64,000 nt of DNA from assembly GCF_026210795.1 (NCBI RefSeq), contig NC_089430.1:5952001-6016000 (forward strand). The letters are read 5' to 3'. A model generated the notes under the pieces. It was not told the DNA's origin and searched no databases. It was given only the letters and a program-made list of their open reading frames with translations. Below, piece after piece: positions 20,916 to 32,094 of this stretch; the first letter of the stretch is position 1, and each line of letters begins with the position of its first letter. The position numbers and the translations under genes are program-made. Source of the DNA: Rhizophagus irregularis (taxonomy: Eukaryota > Glomeromycota > Glomeromycetes > Glomerales > Glomeraceae).

Positions 20916-22171
20916 ATGAGAGTTGAAAAGAGTTTTACTAATTTCAAAACATTTTATTCAAGGAACCTCGATCCGATAAAAAGAAGGCGATTGATTGGGA
21001 TAAAGAGCGTTCAAGGAATCAAGTCCACATCCACCAGCAAATTTCTGGCAGTGGAACTGTATTCTGAAGATATATCTGTGATATGCGCGTTTGATAAGTC
21101 GATCGCCGAGTTGAATTTAGTAATCGGCGCGGAGCTTGCAAACAAGTTTTCTTCTGTACGCGATATTAACCCTGAAATATGGACGCCCGATTTAGAAAAA
21201 TACATTGACAATGTCCTAAAAAAATCCGGAAAACAATTTAAAAATGCTACGTTAGTTGATGTTCCGGACGACCTTTTCCGATTGTACTGTGAAAAAGTCT
21301 TCCTTGATTTGTAAGTAAATGTAGAGACTTATCGGTTAATCAAGAGAAAAAAAATACTGACAACAAATCTTTAGCTACAATCTAGTTGATATTAACCCCA
21401 CGATGGACAAAAAGATAGGCGAACGTAAATACATAACTTACCAAATTTCGTCAATTTATAAATATTATGAGAGAACATTCTTTAACCTCGATTTCGACTG
21501 GATCGAGTCTCATGCCCGCTCCGCAAGAATTACGAAATCCGTGACAAATTCAGGAATTGTCAAGGTAGATTCCATAGCGACTAGACATTACGATGGATTA
21601 AGTATATGGCACATGGAGGTAGCTGGCGGACCATGTAACGCGACGGACACACACACCTTGGGCGATACAAAAAAAACACTCCGTATGGATGTGTTAAATT
21701 TAATTGCAATATTGAGAAACCATTTTGATTGTAGTGTGGAACTCGCTACAAAAATAAAAGTTTTTTGTACCCAGGTTGTTGGTAAGTGATATATCTGTAT
21801 AGCTAGTGAGGTTGAAATTTTCTGTTACTTATGTTTTACTTTTTTAGGCACTCGGATGACTCTCTATGCACTTAGTATGCTCCCAGATGGAAGGTTTATC
21901 TCTTCAGAACTTGCTACCGCAGTAGTCCCTTTTAGCTTCCATGGCCGGAATCAGTTCAAAGCTATCTTCAGGATGATGGCTATTTTTCATGTATGTGTAT
22001 CTTATGATTTTTTTATTTTCCCAAAATATTTATTCGGGGGTGGTACTTTTTCTCCAGAATGAAATAACGAAACAAGAAGAACTTATGGGCGAGATTGATA
22101 GAGTTGTACTTCGATCCAAAGGAACGACAGTTCGACATGTATTGAAAATCCCTGAGGGATTATTCGAGTGA
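20916..22171 (+). CDS. Uncharacterised four-exon gene
   Basis: Exons 20916-21310, 21375-21781, 21848-21990 and 22058-22171 join in phase with GT-AG introns of 64-67 nt, giving 1059 nt (352 residues). The N-terminal region is basic (IKRRRLIGIKSV), then a compact domain contains AVELYSEDISVICAFDKSIA and LEKYIDNVLKK. Exon 2 carries YYERTFFNLDFDWIESHARS and WHMEVAGGPCNATDTHTLGD. The last exons hold LYALSMLPDGRFISSELATA and a short C-terminal helix. No signal peptide or membrane segment is evident. A decayed paralogue lies at 7959-8290. I cannot assign a function. The exact phase agreement of four exons and the coding-like composition argue that it is real. An additional upstream exon is possible. 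Confidence 0.7.
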
Positions 22172-23280
22172 GTTTATGTATTTAAGTTAGAATAATATAA
22201 TAGATTACCGTAGACATTAATTGTTTTATAATACATACACTAACATTAACGAATTACTTTTGCTATCATTATATATCTTTGCCATATATTTTAATCTTAG
22301 TATTAATGCACAAATAGATGCTGTTTTGCGTTATGCTCAATTAGTGCACTTTCCGTATAGTATCAATGATTAGAAAACCGATTATGAGTTAGTATTATTG
22401 GGGTGATGACCGGGATGTTTTAGTATAGAAAATCTTCTGCAAGATTTAATCTACATGTCATAGCACATACATTGTATCAAGAATGATTTTTATGATGACG
22501 TATTGTGCATTGGAAAATAAAAAAATGTTTTCGTATACATAATAACGTTTAGTGCATGGATGCCAAGGATTATTAAACTACAGATCGAAATTTTATCCTG
22601 AATTATTAAAACCGTTCCGTTCCCTCAGGGAACGATCAGAATTACACAAAATTTTCCGATCATGAAATTTTGTCCCGTTTGCCAAGAGAATGCCAGAAGT
22701 AAACGAGATCCACCAGTACGATATCGGAAAATTTCTTGTGTTACGCGATCATGTGATTTCCGATGTTGAATGATGATCCGATACAATTTCAGTACATTTG
22801 TGTACATGTCCATTTATGACGTTATGACGTTATGTGCCGATTTATATCGATATACAACTGCAGATTATTCTCGTGAAAGATTATTTTAAAAGTCAAAATA
22901 TTAGAAACATTAATAGCTAATAAATAATTAGATTTAATGTGGTCATATTTCTTTTTCGTTCCAGTTCGGTTATGGGTTTTTTAAACTTTAAAATTATGAA
23001 TTATTACATTTTATTTGAATATTGTGACAGACAGCACTGGTCAATAAAAGTCTGATTATTGCGCCAAATGTGGCTCGTGAACGTAATTCGGGTTAATGAC
23101 ATTCCTCGCATAAATTACCAATAATTTGAAAATTGAAATCTTATAAAGCGCAAGCTGGACATCAATATTACCCAAAAATTACGTAAAAATATTTCTATAT
23201 AAAGTCATGGATCCAAAAATATTTTCTGACTCGATACCGGTTGCGAATTTCTCTATTCAAGCAAACGTGTCAAGACGTCT
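22172..23280. other. Intergenic stretch; small inverted repeat at about 22640-22760
   Basis: No credible gene. Near 22640 TTACACAAAATTTTCCGATC is matched by GATATCGGAAAATTTCTTGT about 90 bases later in inverted order, a likely small foldback relic. Frames covering 23207-23437 are antisense to the gene relic described next. Confidence 0.5.
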
Positions 23281-24042
23281 TTACTTTCCTTTGTTCTGCG
23301 GCGTAGGAACAGTTGGTATCAATTTTACAGACATCCCATTACTACTACAAGATGAATCATCACGATTATCAAAGTTATTATTCTCGGAAATTTTCTTATT
23401 ATTCGCATTTATCAATTTCTCTATAATTTCTATTTGAATGATGGTTTCGTTGAGAAGATTGCGAGTTGTTACCAAGGTTTCAATAAACGTAATCAGGTCA
23501 CTTGGTATATCTGTTAGTAAATCAATTTTTAATAATTCTTGCATGTGAAATAACGGGTCGAACCAAAATAATGCTAGGAAATACTAACCATGTACAGTAT
23601 ATGTAAAGCATAAAGTTTAATACACTTAATATATGTGATATATGGTTGAATGAATCCAGGTCTTCACATTGATAATATAAATAGTCCCAGGAATCTTTGC
23701 AAAACTTTGCTCTCAACACTATTCCTATAAGTTAAAATAATTAAAAAAGTATTTTTGCAATAACTTCAAATTCAAATTACTTACCAAGCAAGATGAATAT
23801 TTTTTATTTCGCTTCGCAAATAATCAATAATGTGAACAATATATTGACAGATAAACGTAGGTTCAGATATTGCTTTTCGAATTGATCATCATCCCAAATG
23901 TTATCGTTTCTTTTTGTATCATGAAAAAGAACAAAAATTAAATTAAAAATGTAAAAACAAATAACTCACATTTGTCTATGAAAATTTTAATTGTTAGGAT
24001 AATGATTAAGAATAAATACTTGATGCATAAAAAAAATACCAT
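23281..24042 (-). pseudogene. Probable multi-exon membrane protein gene, apparently damaged
   Basis: Read from 24042: a hydrophobic start MVFFLCIKYLFLIIILTIKI, then an open stretch with HDTKRNDNIWDDDQFEKQYL and a transmembrane-like LSVNILFTLLII ending in an in-frame TAA. After a GTAAGT...TTATAG intron, the compatible frame continues ILLGIVLRAKFCKDSWDYLY and ILSVLNFMLYIYC. After a further intron the frame 23544-23281 gives TDIPSDLITFIETLVTTRNL and an Asn/Ser-rich tail. Hydrophobic segments alternate with polar loops, so a membrane protein is likely. One stop and one unresolved exon junction prevent a complete model. It could be a live gene that I have mis-spliced. Confidence 0.4.
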
Positions 24043-24305
24043 TTTGAATATCCTTTATGATTTTTATGCAATGAAGTAGATCGTCCTTTTCCATTAAAAG
24101 GAACGTATTGCCGCATCGGCAAGTGCATTGTTACAATTTCCTTTTTTGGGAATGGGTGACAAGTATACGTACGCATGTTACATTTTCCATATCAGTTCAA
24201 CTATCATATAATAGCTTGGGAAAAAATCGACTCTCAAAATTGTATTTTAACACCTCTAGCAAAAACAGTGTAACCCGCTCTTTTGAATCCTAAAAATTCA
24301 CCAAT

Positions 24306-27300
24306 ATGACTAGTGAAGAAAGGACTTTAGAGGAGTTATTAAGAGAAATTCTACGACTTAATTATGATAAGCCTAAAATTTGTGATTTAGTAAATGAAGG
24401 AATTTTGAGCGTTCAAGTAAATAAAGTTATGAAAGCTTTTGAAAATGATTCGGAAGTTTTTCCACAAGGAAATGAAATTAAGCATTGGAATAAAGTGAAT
24501 ATACGAAATTGGGCAGATTCTATAAAAGGAACAGAAATTACAAAGAATCCAGAGTTTTTAGAAGAAATGATAGCAGTTCTTAAGAGGACAAATTTCCTTT
24601 ATTGTAAGCATAATCTGAGAATAACACAAGTTTTAGCTATATTACTCTTTGTGTCACCAAATGAACAAGGAAGATTGTTACAAATATCAACAGGAGAAGG
24701 AAAGACTACCATATGTGCTATGCTCGCAAGTATTAAGGTATTGCAAGGAGAGAATGTGGATATAATAACAAGTTCCCCTATTTTAGCGAAAAGAGATGCT
24801 GAAGAGAGAGAAAGTTTCTATAAAATATTAGGAATCAGTTGTGGGTCTAATGAAGGCGAAGACTATTCATTAAGCATAGTAGATGGTCGTAATGGAATTC
24901 AATTAGAAACAAATAAGAACTGCTATTTTAAAAATATAGTATATGGGGATGTAAGCGAATTTCAGTTTGATTGGCTAAAACATGAACATAAGAAAATAGG
25001 TACTAAAGGAAATAGAGGGTTTGGTGTAGTAATTGTAGATGAAGTAGATACCATGATAATTGATGACTGTAGCAGGAGTGCAAGGTTAACAGGAGAACTG
25101 GCAGGGTTTGAATATTTAAATCCAGTATTTTGTGGGGTAGCAAATGAGTTAACTAGATTAAGCAAGCGAATAATACGGACAGAAGAGAATTTAATATATT
25201 TAGATGGTGAGTTCAAAGAAGGAGGAGAACTTATCTTAGGAGAAGAGATAAAATGCTATGAAATAAATAATTGGTATGAATTTATCTCTGAATATTTAAC
25301 AGAATTTACAATAAATATAATAAAAAAAAGGAAAATAGAACTGCCAGATTTTTTAAGAGATTTTTGTTTAAAGTCAGTAGAAGAGTTTGTTAAATCAGCA
25401 ATTGAAAGTTGGAATGTATATCAAGAGAAGATAGAATATCTAACAGTAAAAGGTAAAAATGAAAACTCGAATATTGCACCAGTTGACTATGAAAGCACGG
25501 GAATAGTGCAAGAGAATGAGACATTTTCTGATGGATTGCATCAATTTCTGCAGATAAAGCATGGGCTCAAACTTACACCTGAATCAGTAGCTACAAGCTT
25601 TGTTTCAAATATGGGATATTTTAAAAATATGGTGCTAAGATATATGGGTTAACAGGAACAATTGGATCTAAGGAGGACCAAGATATGTTATCCTCAATTT
25701 ATACAGTAGATTTTGGATTTATGCCAACATATAAAGCAAAAAAATTTAAAGAGTTAGAAGGGATAGTGACCAGTAATAAGAATGCATGGATTATGGAAGT
25801 AGTGAGTAATATAAAGCAAGAAGGAGAAAGAGGAAGAGCAGTACTAGTTATTTGCGAGACAATAGATAATGTAAAAACAATTTATGATATTCTAATAGAA
25901 GTTTATTCAACAAGGAAAATAAGGTTATATTCTAGAAATGATAATGATGAATGTTCAGCAGTAAAAGAAAGAGTTAACTCAGGAGATGTAATAATTGCAA
26001 CAAATTTAGCAGGAAGAGGAACAGATATCAAAACAAGTTTTAGCGTTGAAAAGAATGGAGGTTTACATGTAATAGTTACTTTTTTACCATCAAACTCAAG
26101 GGTAGAGGAACAAGCATTTGGGAAAACAGCAAGACAAGGAGCAAAAGGAACAGCCCAATTAATAATTAATAAAATATATACAGAAAACAAATTAAATATG
26201 ACTGGAATTTTAAGTAATATATATGAATTTAAGCAACTTAGAGATAGTAAAGAATATATAAGAATACAAACAGTTAAATTATATAAGGCAAAAGAAGTTG
26301 AATTAAGAGATAAATTATTTGAAATATATTTAGAGGTTGATAATGATTTACGAGAGATAGAAGAAAATAAGAAGAAAGAAAAGACGATATTAGACATATT
26401 AGAAAAAGATAAGAGATATAAATATAAATTACTGCAAGTAGAAGAAAAATGGGGATTAGAGCTAAAAATATTTGAAAAAACATTAGCTTATGATAGCAAA
26501 ACAAGAGAAGAACTAAAACAAGTAGCGAAAAAATTTGGATTTAAACCATATGGTAATAATGAAGCAATGTTTAGTTTATATAAGGCAATTAGTGTAAGTT
26601 TAGGAAATAAAGCAAGTAGTGAGCAGTTGCTATGGCTAGCAGTAGGTTATTTTTTAGATAATTTTACTGGAATGTATTACCGTAATGATATTAATTTTTA
26701 TAAAAAAGCTGCAAAAAGTTTTAGTGATAAAAAGGCATTAAAAAGTTTGACTTCAGTATTAGGAAGAAATATAGTAATAATAAGTAGCAATCAAGAAAAT
26801 TTGATGATTTACAAAATAAAGGATGTGAAAGAAACGATTTATATAGGTTTAGAAGATGGAAATAAAAAATATTTTAAAAATTATAGACCTTTAAGAAAAG
26901 TTTCGTATAATTATGATATAATAGAAAAGTATTCAATAAAAGTAGAAGTAAAAGCTACTGAGTATAAAAGTATTACAAATCTTTTTGAAAGAAAAGATTT
27001 AAAAAAATTGATAGATGAAATTATAAAACAAAAGTCAAAAGAAGTAGAAGAATGCAATCTAGCAAAAAGAAATGAGGGAATTAGTTATTTTAAAAATTTC
27101 TTTAATAAAATAAAAGAAGAATATAAAACAGGCAATAAAATAATGAAAAACTCAGCATATATGGTACAAATGGGAATTGAAAAGTCAGAAGTCAAAGAAA
27201 AAATAGATATATTAGAAGGTGCATGTAATTTAGAAAAAATATATTCATTGCCAGCACGTTATAATTTAGCTCATGCAGTAATTGAAGAACAGAAAGGAAA

Positions 27301-28933
27301 CTATAAACAAAAAGCCATTAAAAACTTATTAATAGCAAAAGATCAAATAAATGGAATATTAATACCTTACTTAGAATATATACAAATAACACTCCCATTA
27401 GGTCAAAGTTGTGAATTATTAAAGCAAATAATTAACAAAATAGAAATATTGAAGGCAATTAAATGTAATATTGAAGAAACAATTAAAAAATTTAGTAATG
27501 ATAATGAAGCAAACATTAAAATAAACAAAATTAGACTAGATGATTATTTTAATAAAGATAAGAATTTAAACATGGAAATAAGAGAACTAGAAAATGAAGG
27601 ATTATATTATATTTTTGATATAGAATTTGCAATAGATTGGGTTGGAGTAATATTCTTAGGAATAGCAGGAGTGGTACAAATTGGAATAGGAGCATTTTGT
27701 TTATACAAAGGACTTGATGAATTAGGGACATTTTTTATAGAAGAAGGTATTAGGGATTTAATAAATATAATAAACTTATTAATAAAAAAGCAAAAATTTG
27801 ACCTAAACGATTATATTAGTGAAAAAGCAATTAGTATATCAATGGATTTAGTTTTATTAGGAGCAAAAACAGTATTATCAAAATTACATAAACTTCCAAA
27901 AGAAATACAAATACCTAATAATTCTTCTAATTCATCCAATTTTTCAATTATATCCATATTAAAGAAAATAGGAAAAAATATGGTAATAAAGGAATGCATA
28001 CATACATTATTAGATACTAGTGCAGATAAATTTGTAAGTCTTTTTAAAGAAAAAGTAAAAGAGAATATATTAAAAGAATTAAGAGTAAGCCTAGATGACC
28101 AAATTATATTAATATATTTAAATAAGTTAATGGCAACAGATATATTATTTGAAGAAGTAGAATTAGATGAAATTACAACAAGTACATTAAAAATTTTAGA
28201 AGATAAGCGAAATATGTTTAGAGAGTTAATAGATGAAGGATTAGAAGAAATAATAAAAGATAAACATCCAGTATTTAAAGGAATTGCAATAGCAGCTAAA
28301 GTTGTAGATTCAACAATAATATTAAATAAAATAAATAAAGTAGCAAAAGAAGCAGCAAAAGAAATATCAACAACATTTAAAACTAAGATAAAAGAATCAT
28401 ATAAACAACAAACATTTGAGATAATCTTAGAAAGGGGGTTAAAGCCAAAAATAGATTTAAAAGATGCAAAAGAAATAATAATATTATTAAAAAAAGATAA
28501 AGTAATAAATGATGAAGAATTTGATGAAGACAAAGCACAAGAAATAGATTTTAAACAATATAACAATCATAAGTTAGAAATAATAAGAATATTAAGCAAA
28601 TATAATAAGTTAAGAAAAAAGGAGTACAGTTATAAAGGAAAAGAAGATTTAATAAAAAAATATGAAGAGTATATAACAAAATTTGTTTTAAATAAAATCA
28701 AAACTCAAGCATTAGGATGTTTAACAAATGTAATGACAGATAAGCTAACTGATTATATAAATGATAAGATAAGTAGTGAATGGAATAAATTTAGAAAAGA
28801 ACAAATCCAAAATTTAAAAAGTATAACTTCATTAAAGTTAGCAGAAGAATTTTCACAAAATAAAGAATTAGATAAAAAATTAAAATTGGAAATAACGAAA
28901 ATATTAAAAGCTAATTTTAAAAAAAATAAATAG
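24306..28933 (+). pseudogene. SecA-like DEAD/helicase ATPase with long C-terminal extension, one frameshift
   Basis: Two abutting open frames, 24306-25652 (448 codons) and 25685-28933 (1082 codons), form one intronless gene of about 1,540 codons. The first carries the SecA-type Walker A (QISTGEGKTTI, about 127-136), TSSPILAKRDAEE (motif Ia) and the Walker B IVDEVD (about 243-248). The second carries NLAGRGTDIK and KTARQGAKGTAQLI, the second RecA-domain motifs of SecA. They are separated by loss of one base in an A-run near 25625; the frame after it reads IYGLTGTIGS, the expected SecA element joining them. The C-terminal 900 residues are Lys/Glu/Asn-rich helices plus a hydrophobic stretch (DWVGVIFLGIAGVVQIGIGA). 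SecA drives protein export in bacteria and plastids; a fungal cell has no such pathway, so this role is doubtful here. Lack of introns and the bacterial domain suggest ancient transfer, possibly from an endobacterium. Confidence 0.85.
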
Positions 28934-29206
28934 TTATTTTTAATAATAATAATAGGGTATACATATACAGCCAATATAATATTTTTTTATAAAATTCAAA
29001 AATCAAATTGTAAATTATAAATTACATTTTATTTACAACATTAAAACATTTTATTATTTAAAGTTTAAGCCATCTAATTTTTGAAAAATTATTGAATTAA
29101 AAACTTCAAAGAAATTAAAGTAAAATCAGTAATCTATTAAATATTAAAGATTATATAATTTTGATGTACCAAATATATGATGTACTAAATTTGGAGTTAA
29201 TCAAAA
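28934..29206. other. AT-rich 3' flank of the SecA-like gene
   Basis: No feature recognised beyond low-complexity A/T. Confidence 0.5.
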
Positions 29207-29325
29207 CACAGGTCAAAAAGTGAAAATCAGGCATCAATCAGTCACCAATTGGTCACAAATCAGATAGCTGATTGGTAACCGATTGGTAACTGATTGATGC
29301 CTGATTTTTTACTTTTCGACCTGTG
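29207..29325. mobile_element. Near-perfect hairpin MITE
   Basis: CACAGGTCAAAAAGTGAAAA at the left pairs with its reverse complement at 29306-29325. Pairing continues almost to the centre (ATCAGGCATCAATCAGT and inverse), so the whole 119 bp folds back on itself with a very short loop. Confidence 0.75.
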
Positions 29326-30773
29326 AAAATTTTTCAAATTACAAATTAAAATATCTTAATGTAACAAAGATTATTATAAAATAAAGGCAATTTCTATTTG
29401 TATTGTTATCCTGGTAATGATTAAAGCTGACTGAAAAACTTTAACGCTTTAACAGGTTAACTGGAGTTTAACTTAATAGGAGAGTTTTAGATTGATTACA
29501 AATAATCATGTGAAATAACGTTGGATGTTCAGTTAAAGAAAATAGGTTTTTATTAAAATAAGATTTTAGATACGACGAAAAATATAGATAATCTCTTGGT
29601 TGCGAAATTAACTATCTTGAATTATACTACTAGAAATAATACTCTTTTCATATAACTCAAAAACTACAATACAATTCTTAACTAATTGACTGTAAAACTA
29701 ACGAACTACCCCTTTAACTTGGTAAATCCTATCACTATTTATAATAAAATAAAAATTAAGAATATTTGATAAAACAAATAAATAAAATAAATAAAATAAA
29801 ATAAATATAATAAATAAATTAAATAAAATAAATATATCAAATATAACAAATAAAATAAATAAAGTTAATAAAATAAATAAATCAAATATATCAAATTTAT
29901 CAAATTTATCAGATTTATCAAATAAATCAAGAAAATCAAGAAAATTGAAAAAATCAAGGGATCTACAAAATGGTCTGCAAAATTGATCTACATAAAATTA
30001 CTGCGCCACATTTCTACTTTAACAGTATATAGGTATTTGAATCTGAATCATATGATTATTACCATTTTAACTAATAGTATAAACTTCAAAATTAGTAGAT
30101 AAATGGATTTTTACCTGCTTTACAAAGTTTACATAAGGCAATTAATTTGCTGATTACTCTTAAAAAAATTTAGGAAATGATTGGTAAAAACAGTTTTTTA
30201 TATATAAGTCAAAAATGGTATTGTTACCCATGTTTGCCATAGAATTCTGAATATTATTACTAAAAAAACTCAGATCTGAATTTGTATAAACCTTATAATT
30301 AATTTCTATTCCAAATGTATAAAATTATATGTAGATTTTAGTCTCAAATTTTTTATCTCAGAATTCAGTGATTGGATTTTAATAATCTTTGGCTTGTTAG
30401 ATTTGTCTCAACAAGACAAACATTTTAATATATAATTCATTTTTTTAGGTATAATATTGACTGGGATATCACATTTTGAAATTTTAGTTATATAGAATCT
30501 GAGTTGTTTTAGTAATGTTTAGGGTCCTTCTGGCATCTGTAGATAAACAAATATTTTTTTTAATTATCCTATATTTTATTTTCTTTAACATTATTTTCAA
30601 ACTTGAAGAACTTCCCCATATTTTATTATTCTACTTTATTAATTTAAATATTAATTAACTCTTAGGTATATCATGAGCATATTCAAAATAATTTTTAATT
30701 ATTAATATTTCTTTATTAATAATTGAGTTAAAAAGATGACTGCTGAATTCCTATTGAATTCCATTTGTATTTA
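29326..30773. other. AT-rich stretch with microsatellite
   Basis: No gene. From about 29765 to 29960 there are runs of AAATAA-type repeats passing into TATCAAAT/AATCAAG-type repeats. Confidence 0.6.
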
Positions 30774-31005
30774 CACAGGCAATCTCAATAAATCAGATCA
30801 GTTAGTTCTAGTAAAAATATCTGATATATTAAGACATCCGATATATCAAAAAAATCTTGCTAAACCAGATTTATATAAAATATATGAAAATCTGAAATAT
30901 TAAGATATTATGTGATTTTTGTTCAAAATTTTTAAAATTCAAAAAACGAAATATAATTTTATTATTATGAAAGAACTATCTATTATATACAGATAAAAAA
31001 TATCT
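30774..31005 (-). mobile_element. Solo end of a pogo/Tigger-type element
   Basis: Starting CACAGGCAATCTCAATAAAT directly after TA, this stretch matches in reverse the right-hand 230 bases of the pogo element ending at 44211 (shared AAATCAGATCAGTTAGTT, ACATCCGATATATC, AAGAACTATCT). It is the terminal piece of another copy; its other end is not present. Confidence 0.75.
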
Positions 31006-31489
31006 AATTAAAATATAAAAAAAAACAATGGTAAAATTATATATAAAGTTGGGATTCATATTGTACTGTACCAGTACATTTTGTACTGCATATACGGGAC
31101 ACATTTATTTCACCAAAAATTATCTCACCAATGTAACCATGAGTATCGAACTTAATGGAATAGATAAATGATATATCGAATAGAAGATTACACGGTAGAA
31201 AGTCACATGATCGGATAAATAATTAGCCGGAAAGGATAAATGTTTAGGAGAAGGAATGATCTACATGATATAATGTTTATTAAATGATTAACGACGAACC
31301 AATAGATCAATCAGGGGGTCGATCAATGCGGCTTAGCAACCAGTTTATCAAGTTCATCAACAGGAATAATTAGAAGGAGGAACTATAAGCCACAAAAGAT
31401 AGATTATGGGAACAATGTATAAAATGAGACGATAGCGAATTAAAATCGAATTTAATGAAAATACATGAAATATTGAAAAACAAAAGATA

Positions 31490-31900
31490 ATATAAAAGAT
31501 AATGCAAAAGATAATATAAAAGATAATATGAAAAGATGATACAGAAAGACAGCACAGCCACAAAAAATGGATTATTTCTTTATGATATAATATTTGAAAG
31601 ATTATGTTATTTTAAAGAAAGGATAGTACAGCCACAAAAGATGGATTATTTCTTTACGATATAATATTTGAAAGATTATGTTATTTTAAAGAAAGGATAG
31701 CACAGCCACGAAAGATGGGTTATAAATTATTTCTTTACGATGTAATATTTGAAAGATAGAAAAGATAATATATAAAATAGTATATAAAATAGTATATTAA
31801 AAATAACATATTAAAAGATAGCATATAAAAGATAGTACATAAAAGATAGTACATAAAAGATAACACATAACATAAAATATTAGATAAGAAGTAAGAAAAA
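31490..31900. repeat. Tandem repeats: about 76-bp units and short AAAGATA units
   Basis: From about 31554 a unit starting ACAGCCACAAAA(G/A)ATGG and containing ATATTTGAAAGATTATGTTA recurs nearly three times with a period of about 76 bases. On either side short units of the AAAGATAATATA and AAAAGATAGTACAT type repeat. A minus-strand frame here (repeated IIFYIIFC) is only the repeat translated. Confidence 0.85.
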
Positions 31901-32094
31901 GAAAGAATAAGAAAGTTTGTTTAAATAGGAGTGGAATGGGAAGTGAATTCCACAGTCGTCAGTTAGGATTTTGAATTTTAGGTAATTTAGTTAGTTGTAA
32001 ATTTCATGAAGATCAAAATATAAATAAAGTACTTTTTACCCATTAATTAATGATTATCGACTCTTTTATACTGTTTTCTTATGATGAAAAAGTA

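Noticed and set aside
27811-28566. Minus-strand open frame of 251 codons
   Set aside because: Antisense shadow of the SecA-like gene; Ser/Leu/Ile-rich because the sense strand is Lys/Glu/Asn-rich.
24306-28933. SecA-like gene as evidence that the window is bacterial
   Set aside because: The flanking genes have spliceosomal introns and fungal families, and no other bacterial-type gene or operon is present.
31357-31563. Small hydrophobic frame with repeated IIFYIIFC
   Set aside because: Direct translation of the AAAGATAATATA tandem repeat.
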